64,000 nt of DNA, taken from the NCBI RefSeq assembly GCF_009848505.1, contig NZ_WWDL01000016.1, positions 1 to 64,000 on the forward strand. Reading direction: 5' to 3'. This document shows, one piece after another, positions 45,917 through 54,231 of this stretch. The notes under the pieces were generated by a model. The model was not told where the DNA came from. It did no database searches and worked only from the letters and a program-made list of their open reading frames with translations. Within the stretch, counting starts at the first letter, position 1, and every line of letters starts with the position of its first letter. The stretch is from Muricoccus harenae. GTDB lineage: Bacteria > Pseudomonadota > Alphaproteobacteria > Acetobacterales > Acetobacteraceae. A program made the position numbers and the translations under genes.

Positions 45917-47107
45917 ATGACGAATGCGCAACAGACGAGCGGATTCCTGCCCAATGCCCTGCCTGCGCCCCGGCATGCTGCGGGCGGGGTCCTCGCCGGC
46001 CTCTCCTTTGCCGCCAAGGACCTTTACGACATCGCCGGCCAACCCACGGCCTATGGCAACCCGGATTGGGAGCGCACCCACCCCGTGCCCGTATCGAGCG
46101 CCGTGGCGGTGCTCGCGCTGCTCGAGGCCGGGGCGCGCTTCGCGGGCAAGACCAAGACGGTGGAGCTCGCCTATGGGCTGACCGGCGAGAATGTCTGGTA
46201 CGGCACGCCGCTGAACCCGGCGGCGCCGGACCGCTTCCCGGGTGGCTCCTCCTGCGGCAGCGCTTCGGTGGTGGCGAGCGGGGAGGTGGATATCGCCCTC
46301 GGCTCCGATACGGGCGGCTCGGTGCGGATTCCGGCCTCCTACTGCGGTATCTATGGCATCCGCCCTTCCTGGGGCTCGGTCTCGCTGGTGGGCGCGCGGC
46401 CGCTGGCGCCGTCCTACGACACGGCGGGTTGGTTTGCCGCCCGCGCCTCCCATCTGCGGCGCGCGGGGGAGGTGCTGCTGCCAGCGGGCGGCGATGGGCC
46501 GCTCGGGCCGCTGCTTCGCGTGAACGAGGCCTGGATGAACGCGCAGCCAGCCATCGCCGCCGCGCTGACACCGGCTCTCGAGGCGGCTGAGGCGGTGATG
46601 GGCCCCGCCATTCCGATCAGTCCGGTGCCCGAGACGCTGGCGGTGCTCTATGAGCATTTCCGCTGCGTCCAGGCTGAGGAGGCCTGGGCCACGCTGGGCG
46701 CCTGGGTGGCGGCGACAGGCCCGAAATTCGGCCCCGGCGTCGGCGAGCGCTTCGCGGCGGCGCGGGACCTGCCCGCCGGCAAGGCGGAAGCGGGCCGCGC
46801 CTTCCGCCAGGTCTTCCGCAAGCGCCTGCTCGGGCTGCTGGGCGGCGGCGCGGTCATGGCCTACCCGACCTCTCCGCTCCTGGCGCCGAAGCTGGATTCC
46901 TCCCCGGCCGAGCAGCAATGGGTGCGCGAGACGACGATCGGCGTCACCGCGATCGCCGGGCTGGGTGGGCTCTGCGAGGTGTCGATCCCGGCCGCAAAGG
47001 TGGATGGCGCGCCGGTCGGCCTCTCCCTGGTCGCGGCGCCGGGCCGGGACCGGGCGCTGCTGGCCCTGGCGGAGCGCGTGGCGGAACAGCTGGGGCTTGC
47101 GATCTGA
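45917..47107 (+). CDS. Amidase signature family hydrolase
   Basis: This 396-residue amidase has the Ser-cisSer-Lys triad. Lys34 is in LSFAAKDLYDI, Ser112 in the GGSSCGSA loop, and Ser135 in DTGGSVRIPA. At fewer than 400 residues it is shorter than GatA-type amidases (about 480), so a metabolic amidase is more likely than the tRNA amidotransferase subunit. The ATG at 45917 was chosen; a GTG three codons upstream (45908) is possible. It precedes a Pat-family acetyltransferase by 66 bases. Confidence 0.92.
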   Translation: MTNAQQTSGFLPNALPAPRHAAGGVLAGLSFAAKDLYDIAGQPTAYGNPDWERTHPVPVSSAVAVLALLEAGARFAGKTKTVELAYGLTGENVWYGTPLNPAAPDRFPGGSSCGSASVVASGEVDIALGSDTGGSVRIPASYCGIYGIRPSWGSVSLVGARPLAPSYDTAGWFAARASHLRRAGEVLLPAGGDGPLGPLLRVNEAWMNAQPAIAAALTPALEAAEAVMGPAIPISPVPETLAVLYEHFRCVQAEEAWATLGAWVAATGPKFGPGVGERFAAARDLPAGKAEAGRAFRQVFRKRLLGLLGGGAVMAYPTSPLLAPKLDSSPAEQQWVRETTIGVTAIAGLGGLCEVSIPAAKVDGAPVGLSLVAAPGRDRALLALAERVAEQLGLAI

Positions 47108-47173
47108 CGACGTGTGCTGAATTTCGCCTAGCGGGTGATTTCCCGGTCCAGCTTTCTGCTTTAGGCATCCCCT

Positions 47174-47692
47174 ATGCCCATCCGCGACGCCACGCCCGAT
47201 GACGCCTCCGCCATCGCGGAGATTTACGCCCACCATGTCCTGCACGGCACTGGCACCTTCGAGGAGGAGCCGCCTCCCGCCGATGAGCTGGCCGGGCGAA
47301 TCGCCCGCATCCAGAGCGCCGGCCATGCCTGGCTTGTGGTGGAGGAGGCTGGGCGGATCCTTGGCTACGGCTATTACAACAACTTCCACCCCCGCTCGGC
47401 CTACCGGCAGACGGTGGAGGATTCGATCTATGTGCGCGACGACGTGCGCGGGCAGGGCGTGGGCAAGGCGCTGGTGGCCGAGCTGCTGACCCGTGCCGAG
47501 GCCGAGGGCTTCCGCCAGATGGTCGCGGTGATCGGCGATTCGGAGAATGTCGGCTCGATCGGCCTGCACCTGTCCCTCGGCTTCAAGCAGGTGGGCATGC
47601 TGAAGGCCGTTGGCCTCAAGTTCGGGCGCTGGGTGGACGTGGTCTACATGCAGAAGGCACTGGGCGAGGGGGATCGTTCCGTCCCGGCCTGA
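47174..47692 (+). CDS. GNAT acetyltransferase of the phosphinothricin (Pat/MddA) family
   Basis: This 172-residue protein is paralogous in type to the one at 33567-34103. It has IRDATPDDASAIAEIYAHHV, GYGYYNNFHPRSAYRQTVED-SIYV, GQGVGKALVAELL and MVAVIGDSENVGSIGLHLSL-GF. The NFHPRSAYR segment is closer to acetyltransferases for methionine sulfoximine or phosphinothricin. It may be cotranscribed with the amidase gene upstream. Confidence 0.92.
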   Translation: MPIRDATPDDASAIAEIYAHHVLHGTGTFEEEPPPADELAGRIARIQSAGHAWLVVEEAGRILGYGYYNNFHPRSAYRQTVEDSIYVRDDVRGQGVGKALVAELLTRAEAEGFRQMVAVIGDSENVGSIGLHLSLGFKQVGMLKAVGLKFGRWVDVVYMQKALGEGDRSVPA

Positions 47693-47800
47693 TGCCCGCC
47701 GGGCGGGACGTTACGTTGACCATCCCGCCCGGATATGGGCTGCTTCCGCCGCCTGACCGGGGACGACACGACCCCGGAAGGCGAGGGAGATCGAAACGGA

Positions 47801-48136
47801 ATGCTGCTGGATCATCGTACCTATATCTGCCGGCCTGGCACGCTGAAGCGGCATCTCGCGCTCTATGAGGAGCATGGCTGGGCGGTGCAGACGCGCCACC
47901 TCGGCATGCCCTTCGCCTATCTCACGACCGAGACCGGGGACGTGAACAGCTACATCCATATCTGGATGTACGAGGATGCGGCGGATCGCGCGCGGCGCCG
48001 CGCGGCACTGCAGGCCGATCCGGCCTGGGCTGCCTATCTGGAGATGAGCGCGGAAGCCGGTTACCTGCTCAAGCAGGAGAACAAGCACATGATCCCAGTG
48101 CCTTTCGCCCCCAAGCCGGCGCGCGCCGGCGCGTAA
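47801..48136 (+). CDS. NIPSNAP family protein
   Basis: This small 111-residue protein has a dimeric alpha/beta-barrel fold. It begins MLLDHRTYICRPGTLKRHLA and contains YIHIWMYEDAADRARRRAAL, both standard for NIPSNAP proteins. No enzymatic role is known for bacterial members, which often neighbour catabolic genes. The ATG at 47801 was chosen because family members begin with the HRTY strand. GAGGGAGA lies upstream. Confidence 0.9.
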   Translation: MLLDHRTYICRPGTLKRHLALYEEHGWAVQTRHLGMPFAYLTTETGDVNSYIHIWMYEDAADRARRRAALQADPAWAAYLEMSAEAGYLLKQENKHMIPVPFAPKPARAGA

Positions 48137-48217
48137 GCGCGGGGCTCCAGGCTTTTGATCGGGAACGAGCCCGGGGCAATCGGGCCGCTCCTCGCCGGCA
48201 GACAGGTTACGGCCGGG

Positions 48218-48250
48218 CTTGCCGCCCCCTGGCTCCATGGGGGCGGCGAG
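48218..48250. terminator. Strong hairpin between convergent NIPSNAP and Bug genes
   Basis: CTTGCCGCCCCC pairs with GGGGGCGGCGAG (one T-G wobble) across a 9-nt loop. It lies in the 124-base gap between convergent genes, close to the end of the minus-strand gene. T-tracts are weak on both sides, so it is a probable but unproven bidirectional terminator. Confidence 0.55.
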
Positions 48251-48260
48251 GTGGCCTGCT

Positions 48261-49235
48261 TTAGCCGAGCGTAACGCCCGCGCCGCGAACGACGGCGCCC
48301 CAGCGCGCCTTATCCTCGGCAATGAAGGCAGCGAAGGCCTCCGGGGCGTTCGCGATGGCATCGGCGCCCTGGTCGCGCAGCCGGGCTGTCACCTCCGCAT
48401 CCGTCAGCGCGCGGCGCACGGCCTCGTTCAACGCGAACACGACGGGCGCGGGCGTGCCGGCCGGCGCCAAGAGGCCGAACCAGGAGGTGACCTCCACGCC
48501 GGGCACGGAGGCGGACAGGGTCGGCATGTCCGGCAGCATCGGCGTCCGCTCCGGCCCGGCCGTGCCGAGCGCCACCAGTCCACCGCTGCGGATATGGGGC
48601 AGCACCGTCGGGGCATGGTCGATCATCATCGAGACGCGCCCGGCCAGCAGGTCCGCGATCGCCGGTGCGCTGCCGCGATAGGGCACATGCGTCAGGCTGA
48701 TCCCGGCCTTCGAGGCGAATAGCTCAGTGGCCAGATGGGTGATCGCGCCCTGCCCGGACGACGCAAAGGTGAGTTCACCCGGCCTGGACTTCGCGTGGCG
48801 GAGCAGGGCGGGCACGTCCCGCGCGGGGATGGAGGGATGCACCACCAGCACCATCGGCACCGTCGCCACCATCGAAATCGGGGCGAAGTCCTTCACGGTA
48901 TCGTAGGCCAGGTTGGGGTAGAGGTGCGGCGTAATGGCCTGGGTGGCGCTGGTGCCGAGAAGCAGGACATGCCCGTCCGGGCCAGCCTTGGCGACGGCCT
49001 CGGTCCCGATGGTGCCACCGGCGCCCGTCCGGTTCTCGACCACCACCGGCTGCGTCCAATCAGCCTGGAACCGGTTCGCCAGGGCCCGGGCGAGGATATC
49101 CGTGGCGCCCCCGGCGGCGAAGGGAACAATGATGCGTACCGGGCGGGCGGGCCATGCTTGTGCCCGCGCCGGACGTCCCGTGACCCAGGCGGCCGCGGAG
49201 CCAAGGGCGGCCGCCATGAGGGGGCGTCGCTGCAT
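48261..49235 (-). CDS. Tripartite tricarboxylate transporter substrate-binding protein (Bug family)
   Basis: This periplasmic binding protein has 324 residues. The signal peptide ends PARAQA and is followed by WPARPVRIIVPFAAGGATDI and VVVENRTGAGGTIGTEAVAK. HVPYRGSAPAIADLLAGRV and a GLLAPAGTPAPVV segment complete the Bug signature. Ligands are usually carboxylates. No TctA/TctB membrane genes adjoin, which is common for Bug proteins. The ATG at 49235 follows a strong GGAGGAACGA site; an ATG four codons upstream forms part of it. Confidence 0.93.
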   Translation of the reverse strand: MQRRPLMAAALGSAAAWVTGRPARAQAWPARPVRIIVPFAAGGATDILARALANRFQADWTQPVVVENRTGAGGTIGTEAVAKAGPDGHVLLLGTSATQAITPHLYPNLAYDTVKDFAPISMVATVPMVLVVHPSIPARDVPALLRHAKSRPGELTFASSGQGAITHLATELFASKAGISLTHVPYRGSAPAIADLLAGRVSMMIDHAPTVLPHIRSGGLVALGTAGPERTPMLPDMPTLSASVPGVEVTSWFGLLAPAGTPAPVVFALNEAVRRALTDAEVTARLRDQGADAIANAPEAFAAFIAEDKARWGAVVRGAGVTLG

Positions 49236-49324
49236 TCGTTCCTCCATTCGGCAGGTTGTGCCCTGCTTCGAAACGATTGCAGCACGCGCCTCGGCGGCGA
49301 GGCAACCCGGGTGGGCGGCTTTCC

Positions 49325-49714
49325 TCAGTGCCCGGATGCGGCGACCTCCGGCCGATAGCGGCTGGCCACCACCGCGTCGCCACGTAGCGTGTCTTCCAGC
49401 GCCTGGCGGGCACTCCCGGACGGAAGAAGCGCCACCACCCGGTCGAACCATTGGGCCTGGCCCCTGACCCGGGTGAGGAAGAGGGCATCCAGCGCCTGGG
49501 CGAGCGGCGTGCGGCCGGCGCAGCAGCTACAGGCGAGCGGGTGTGGTGACGCCTCACCTTCGAACCTGGCCATGGCGACGGCACCCGGCGGAAGGGAAGG
49601 CGGCGGCACTTCGGCCAGCAGGGCAGCGCCCGGCCGTGCCGCCAGGCTGGCGTCCAGCGCCGCCTGATCCGCGACGACCGAGACGGGAATGCGGCCATCT
49701 GCGAAGACGGGCAT
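49325..49714 (-). CDS. Uncharacterised small protein with CxCC motif, divergent from the regulator-metH unit
   Basis: I do not recognise the family. The 129-residue protein has no signal peptide or membrane helix. It has an Ala/Pro-rich N-terminal half and then HPLACSCCAGRTPLAQALDA, with Cys62, Cys64, Cys65 and nearby His58. It ends in a helical region (DALFLTRVRGQAQWFDRVVA). The cysteine cluster could bind a metal or react with thiols. An AAAGGAG site lies upstream of the ATG. It shares its promoter region and a 22-bp palindrome with the ArsR-methyltransferase gene, so a role in methionine or homocysteine metabolism is an inference. Confidence 0.75.
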   Translation of the reverse strand: MPVFADGRIPVSVVADQAALDASLAARPGAALLAEVPPPSLPPGAVAMARFEGEASPHPLACSCCAGRTPLAQALDALFLTRVRGQAQWFDRVVALLPSGSARQALEDTLRGDAVVASRYRPEVAASGH

Positions 49715-49737
49715 AGCAGGGATGCTCCTTTCCGATA

Positions 49738-49759
49738 GACATAAAGATATCGTTATGTC
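49738..49759. promoter_or_regulatory. 22-bp near-perfect palindrome, probable operator of the ArsR-type regulator
   Basis: The arms GACATAA and TTATGTC flank a core AGATATCG; 20 of 22 positions are symmetric. It ends 12 bases before the regulator ATG and lies 24 bases from the divergent start, so binding would affect both genes. ArsR-type dimers bind such AT-rich palindromes. The site stands out in a GC-rich genome. Confidence 0.7.
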
Positions 49760-49771
49760 ATTTGCAAGGCC

Positions 49772-50704
49772 ATGGAAGAGACCCTGGCGCAGCTTCGCGC
49801 CGCCGCCGAGCCGACGAGGTTGCGCCTGCTCGCGCTTTGCGCGCGGGGGGCGCTCTGCGTCACCGATCTCTGCGCCGCCCTCGGCCAGTCCCAGCCGCGC
49901 CTGTCCCGCCATCTGAAGCTGCTGGTGGAGGCAGGATTGCTGGAGCGGATGCCGGAGGGGTCCAACGTCTATTTCTCCCTGGCCACCCGGGCGGATTTGG
50001 CGCGTGCCATCCTGGCGAGGCTGCCGGAGGATGATCCCCTGCTCGCTGCCGACCGCCGCCTCGCGGCGCGGCTGGGGGCGGAGCGGGTGCGCGCGGCTTC
50101 CGAGGCCTTCCGCAGCGCCGGAGCGGATTGGGACGAGGTGCATGCCCTCGGCCTCCCTGCCGCTGCGATCGAGGCGGCGTTGCTGGACGCCCTGCCGCCG
50201 CGGATCGGTCGGCTGCTGGATATCGGCGCGGGCACTGGCCAGTTGCTGGAGCTGCTGGCGGACCGCTGCGACGCGGCGCTGGGCGTGGATGCCAGCCGCG
50301 ACATGCTGGCCCTGGCTCGCGGCCGGCTGGCCGAGCGCGGCTTGGCTTCGCGCTGCGTGGTCCGCCAGGCCGACATGTACCGCCTGCCCTTCCCGGATGC
50401 CGGCTTCGATGCCGTGACGCTCCAGATGGTGCTGCATTACGCCGAGGATCCCGCCGCCGCCCTGGCGGAGGCCGCGCGTGTCCTCTCGCCCGACGGGATG
50501 CTTCTGGTGGTGGATCTGGCCGCCCACGACCGCGCCGAGCTGATGGAGCGCCATGCCCATCGCTGGCCCGGCTTCGATGACGCCCAGATGGCAGGTTGGC
50601 TCGGCGAGGCCGGCTGCTCGCTGTCCTCGCCCGTTGAGATCCCGGGGCCCCTGAATGTCCGCCTGTGGTCCGCGCATCGCGCGACCGTCGTGCAGCCTGC
50701 CTGA
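49772..50704 (+). CDS. ArsR-type regulator fused to an SAM-dependent methyltransferase domain (SahR-like)
   Basis: This 310-residue fusion has an N-terminal winged helix (RLRLLALCARGALCVTDLCA, then ALGQSQPRLSRHLKLL). The C-terminal class I methyltransferase-like domain has motif I LLDIGAGTGQLLELL near residue 148 and VLSPDGMLLVVDLA. ArsR-methyltransferase fusions beside methionine genes match the SahR regulators described in Proteobacteria. In those, S-adenosylhomocysteine is the effector and metH, metF, metK and ahcY are targets; I rely on memory for this. It lies 14 bases before metH, probably in one operon, and a palindromic operator precedes it. Confidence 0.85.
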   Translation: MEETLAQLRAAAEPTRLRLLALCARGALCVTDLCAALGQSQPRLSRHLKLLVEAGLLERMPEGSNVYFSLATRADLARAILARLPEDDPLLAADRRLAARLGAERVRAASEAFRSAGADWDEVHALGLPAAAIEAALLDALPPRIGRLLDIGAGTGQLLELLADRCDAALGVDASRDMLALARGRLAERGLASRCVVRQADMYRLPFPDAGFDAVTLQMVLHYAEDPAAALAEAARVLSPDGMLLVVDLAAHDRAELMERHAHRWPGFDDAQMAGWLGEAGCSLSSPVEIPGPLNVRLWSAHRATVVQPA

Positions 50705-50718
50705 GAAGAGTGAAGATC

Positions 50719-53700
50719 ATGTCCCGACCGCATCTGCTCGACGCGCTGCGTGACCGTGTGCTGCTCTGCGACGGCGCCATGGGCAGCCGCGTGCAGGCCC
50801 TGACCCTGGATGTCGAGAAGGACTACTGGGGCCAGGAGAACTGCACCGAGGTGCTGAACCTCTCCCGCCCCGACCTCGTACGCGAGATCCATCGCGGCTA
50901 TTTCGAGGCCGGCGCCGACATGGTGCTGACCAACAGCTTCGGCGGCAGCCCCGTGACTTTGGGCGAGTTCGACCTGCAGGACCGCGCGCGCGAGATCAAT
51001 CGCCGCGCCGTGGAACTGGCGCGCGAGGCAGCCGAGGGTTTCGCCGATGGCCGCCCACGCTGGGTGATCGGCGATATCGGCCCCGGAACGCGCCTGCCGA
51101 GCCTCGGCCATATCCCCTATGACGCGCTCGAGGAGGCGCTGACCGAACAGTGCCGCGGCCTGATCGAAGGCGGCGCCGACGCGATCCTGACCGAGACGAA
51201 CCAGGACACGCTCTTCATCAAGGCCGCCGTGAACGGCGCCAAGCGCGCCATCGCGGAAGCCAGGTCCGACATCCCCATCTTTGTGCAGGTGACGGTGGAG
51301 ACCACTGGCACGCTGCTGGTCGGCCCCGACATCGCCGCCGCCGCGACGGTGATCGATGCGCTGGACGTACCGCTGATTGGGCTGAATTGCGCGACCGGTC
51401 CGCAGGAGATGGCGGAGCATGTCCGCTGGCTGTCGCAGAACTGGCGCGGTCTGATTTCCTGCCAGCCGAATGCCGGGCTGCCGGAGTTGGTGGACGGCCA
51501 CACGCATTACCCGCTCGGCGCCGCCGAGATGGCAAGCTGGATGGAACGCTTTGTCACCGAGGATGGGCTGAACCTCATCGGCGGCTGCTGCGGAACCTCC
51601 ATCCCGCATATCCAGGGCCTGGATGCGATGCTGCGGAAGCTGGGCGGCGCCAGCCACCGCCCCGCGCCTGTCGCGCGCAAGCCGGTCTGGGTGCCCTCCG
51701 TCGCCAGCCTCTACGGCACCGTCGCGCTGCGGCAGGAGAATGCCTATTTCTCCATCGGCGAGCGCTGCAACGCCAATGGCTCCAAGCTGTGGCGCCAGCG
51801 GCAGGAAGCGCATGACTGGGACGGCTGCGTCGCCATCGGCCGCGAGCAGGTGGCCGAAGGGTCCAACTCGCTCGACGTCTGCACCGCCTTCGTCGGCCGC
51901 GACGAGACCGCCGAGATGAACGAGGTGATCACGCGCTTCACCAGCAGCGTGAACGCTCCGCTGGTGATCGACTCCACCGAGACGCCGGTGATCGAGGCCG
52001 CGCTGAAGCTGCATGGCGGCAAGCCCATCATCAACTCGATCAATTTCGAGGATGGCGAGGGCCATGCGACGGACCGACTGGTCCTCGCCAAGAAGTTCGG
52101 CGCCGCCGTCATCGCCCTAACGATCGACGAGGTGGGCATGGCGAAGACTGCCGAGGACAAGCTGCGCATCGCGCGCCGCCTCGTGGACTTCGCCTGCAAC
52201 AAGCACGGCTTGCCGCAGAGCGATCTGATGATCGACCCGCTGACCTTCACCATCGCGACGGGCAACGAGGACGACCGCAAGCTCGGCCAGTGGACGCTGG
52301 AGGGCATCCGCATGATCCGGGAGGAGTTCCCGGACATCCAGATCATCCTCGGCCTGTCCAACATCTCCTTCGGCCTCAACCCGGCCGCGCGCCATGTCCT
52401 GAACAGCGTGTTCCTCGACCATGCCGTGAAGGCAGGGATGACGGGCGCGATCGTCCATGTCTCCAAGATCAAGCCGCTGCACCTCATCCCCGCCGAGGAG
52501 GTGAAGGTGGCCGAGGACCTGATCTTCGACCGCCGCGCGGAAGGCTACGACCCGCTCCAGGCGTTGCTGGAACTCTTCGCCGGCCGCAAGGCCGCAGACA
52601 CTGCCAAGCGGGCCAAGGCCGAGACGGTGGAGGGCCGGCTGAAGGACCGCATCGTCGATGGCGACCGCAAGGGACTGGATGACGAGCTGGCTGATGCGCT
52701 GGGCAAGGGCATCGAGCCGCTGACCATCATCAACGACATCCTACTGGATGGAATGAAGGTGGTGGGCGAGCTGTTCGGCGCCGGCAAGATGCAACTTCCC
52801 TTCGTGCTGCAGAGCGCAGAGACCATGAAGGCTGCGGTGGCGTATCTCGAGCCGCACATGGTCAAGGTGGAAGGCCAGGAGAAAGGCACCATCGTGCTCG
52901 GCACGGTGAAAGGCGATGTGCATGACATCGGCAAGAACCTCGTCGACATCATCCTGACGAACAACGGCTACAAGGTGGTGAACCTCGGCATCAAGGTGCC
53001 GCTGCAGGACATCGTCACCGCCGCGAAGGAGCACAAGGCGCATGCCATCGGCATGTCAGGCCTGCTGGTGAAGTCCACCGTGGTGATGCGCGAGAACCTG
53101 GAGGAGATGTCGCGCCAAGGCGTCGATCTCCCGGTGATGCTCGGCGGCGCGGCGCTGACGCGCAACTATGTCGAGGATGACTGCGTCCGCGCCTATGCCT
53201 CGGGCCGTGTCGCCTATGCGCGCGATGCCTTCGACGGCCTGCACCTGATGGACAAGGTGATGGGCAATGGCTTTGACGACTATCTCGCCGCCCTCCAGGC
53301 CCGCCGTGTCGGCAAGGGCAAGAATGAGCGCCGCACCCTCGGCACCGCCGATGCCCGTGGCTTCGCGCCCGTGGAAGTCGGCTATGCCCAGGAGCGCCGC
53401 CGACGCCTGACGGGGGATGAGCCCGTGCCCAACCCGCCCTTCTGGGGCGCCCGCGTGGTCGAGGCGCCGTCCAAGGCGATCGTGCCCTTCATCAATGAAC
53501 GCAGCCTGTACCAATTCCAATGGGGCTTCCGGAAGCAGGGCCGCTCCCTGGAGGACTTCATCGGCTGGGCGAAGCAGGAGCTGCGCCCGGTGCTGCGCCG
53601 GATGCTCACGATCTCCGAGGAAAAGGAGATCCTTAAGCCCCAGGCCATCTACGGCTACTGGAAATGCGCGGGCCAGGGGAACGACCTCATCCTGTTCGAG

Positions 53701-54219
53701 GAGGATGGGGTGACGGAGGCCACGCGCTTCACCCTGCCGCGCCAGCCCAAGGCCGATGGCGATTGCATCGCTGACTTCGTGCGCGACGTGGATGACGGGC
53801 CGGAGAAGCGCGACGTGATCGGCCTGCAGGTCGTCACCGTCGGCCAGAAGGCCAGCGACATGGCGCGGGAGTGGTTTGAGGAGAACCGCTACCAGGATTA
53901 CCTCTATCTCCACGGCCTTTCGGTGGAGATGGCGGAGGGCATGGCGGAATATGTGCACAAGCGTATCCGCGCCGAATGGGGCTTCGCGCATGAGGATGCG
54001 CGGGACATGGAGAAGATGCTTTCCCAGGGCTATCGCGGGGGGCGCTATTCCTTCGGCTATCCGGCCTGCCCGAAGCTCGAGGACCAGGAGCCGCTGTTGC
54101 GCCTGCTGAAAGCCGACCGGATCGGCGTCACAATTTCGGACGAATGGCAATTGCATCCTGAGCAATCCACCTCCGCGATCGTGCTGCACCACCCGGGGGC
54201 GAAGTACTTCTCCGTCTAG
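50719..54219 (+). CDS. metH: Cobalamin-dependent methionine synthase
   Basis: MetH methylates homocysteine with 5-methyltetrahydrofolate through methylcobalamin. The 1166-residue protein has all four modules. The homocysteine domain has zinc ligands Cys224, Cys290 and Cys291 (NCATGP, GGCCGTS). The folate domain has ERCNANGSKLW. The B12 domain has GDVHDIGKNLV with His735 as cobalt ligand and SGLLVKS. The C-terminal reactivation domain has RGGRYSFGYPACP and DEWQLHPEQSTSAIVLHHP. It is complete and probably self-reactivating. The start ATG follows the regulator stop by 14 bases. Confidence 0.98.
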   Translation: MSRPHLLDALRDRVLLCDGAMGSRVQALTLDVEKDYWGQENCTEVLNLSRPDLVREIHRGYFEAGADMVLTNSFGGSPVTLGEFDLQDRAREINRRAVELAREAAEGFADGRPRWVIGDIGPGTRLPSLGHIPYDALEEALTEQCRGLIEGGADAILTETNQDTLFIKAAVNGAKRAIAEARSDIPIFVQVTVETTGTLLVGPDIAAAATVIDALDVPLIGLNCATGPQEMAEHVRWLSQNWRGLISCQPNAGLPELVDGHTHYPLGAAEMASWMERFVTEDGLNLIGGCCGTSIPHIQGLDAMLRKLGGASHRPAPVARKPVWVPSVASLYGTVALRQENAYFSIGERCNANGSKLWRQRQEAHDWDGCVAIGREQVAEGSNSLDVCTAFVGRDETAEMNEVITRFTSSVNAPLVIDSTETPVIEAALKLHGGKPIINSINFEDGEGHATDRLVLAKKFGAAVIALTIDEVGMAKTAEDKLRIARRLVDFACNKHGLPQSDLMIDPLTFTIATGNEDDRKLGQWTLEGIRMIREEFPDIQIILGLSNISFGLNPAARHVLNSVFLDHAVKAGMTGAIVHVSKIKPLHLIPAEEVKVAEDLIFDRRAEGYDPLQALLELFAGRKAADTAKRAKAETVEGRLKDRIVDGDRKGLDDELADALGKGIEPLTIINDILLDGMKVVGELFGAGKMQLPFVLQSAETMKAAVAYLEPHMVKVEGQEKGTIVLGTVKGDVHDIGKNLVDIILTNNGYKVVNLGIKVPLQDIVTAAKEHKAHAIGMSGLLVKSTVVMRENLEEMSRQGVDLPVMLGGAALTRNYVEDDCVRAYASGRVAYARDAFDGLHLMDKVMGNGFDDYLAALQARRVGKGKNERRTLGTADARGFAPVEVGYAQERRRRLTGDEPVPNPPFWGARVVEAPSKAIVPFINERSLYQFQWGFRKQGRSLEDFIGWAKQELRPVLRRMLTISEEKEILKPQAIYGYWKCAGQGNDLILFEEDGVTEATRFTLPRQPKADGDCIADFVRDVDDGPEKRDVIGLQVVTVGQKASDMAREWFEENRYQDYLYLHGLSVEMAEGMAEYVHKRIRAEWGFAHEDARDMEKMLSQGYRGGRYSFGYPACPKLEDQEPLLRLLKADRIGVTISDEWQLHPEQSTSAIVLHHPGAKYFSV

Positions 54220-54231
54220 GGCGAGGGGTCT

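Noticed and set aside
45917-47107. Amidase considered as GatA of the tRNA-dependent amidotransferase
   Set aside because: It is too short, and no gatB or gatC lies beside it, so a general amidase is the better call.
44172-47569. Long minus-strand open frames opposite the phytase-like and amidase genes
   Set aside because: They are antisense to genes with clear family motifs, and their Arg/Pro/His-rich translations are typical of shadow frames.
49715-50677. An open frame extending the CxCC protein far upstream over the regulator gene
   Set aside because: It is antisense to a clear ArsR-methyltransferase protein. The ATG at 49714 has a ribosome site and gives a compact product.
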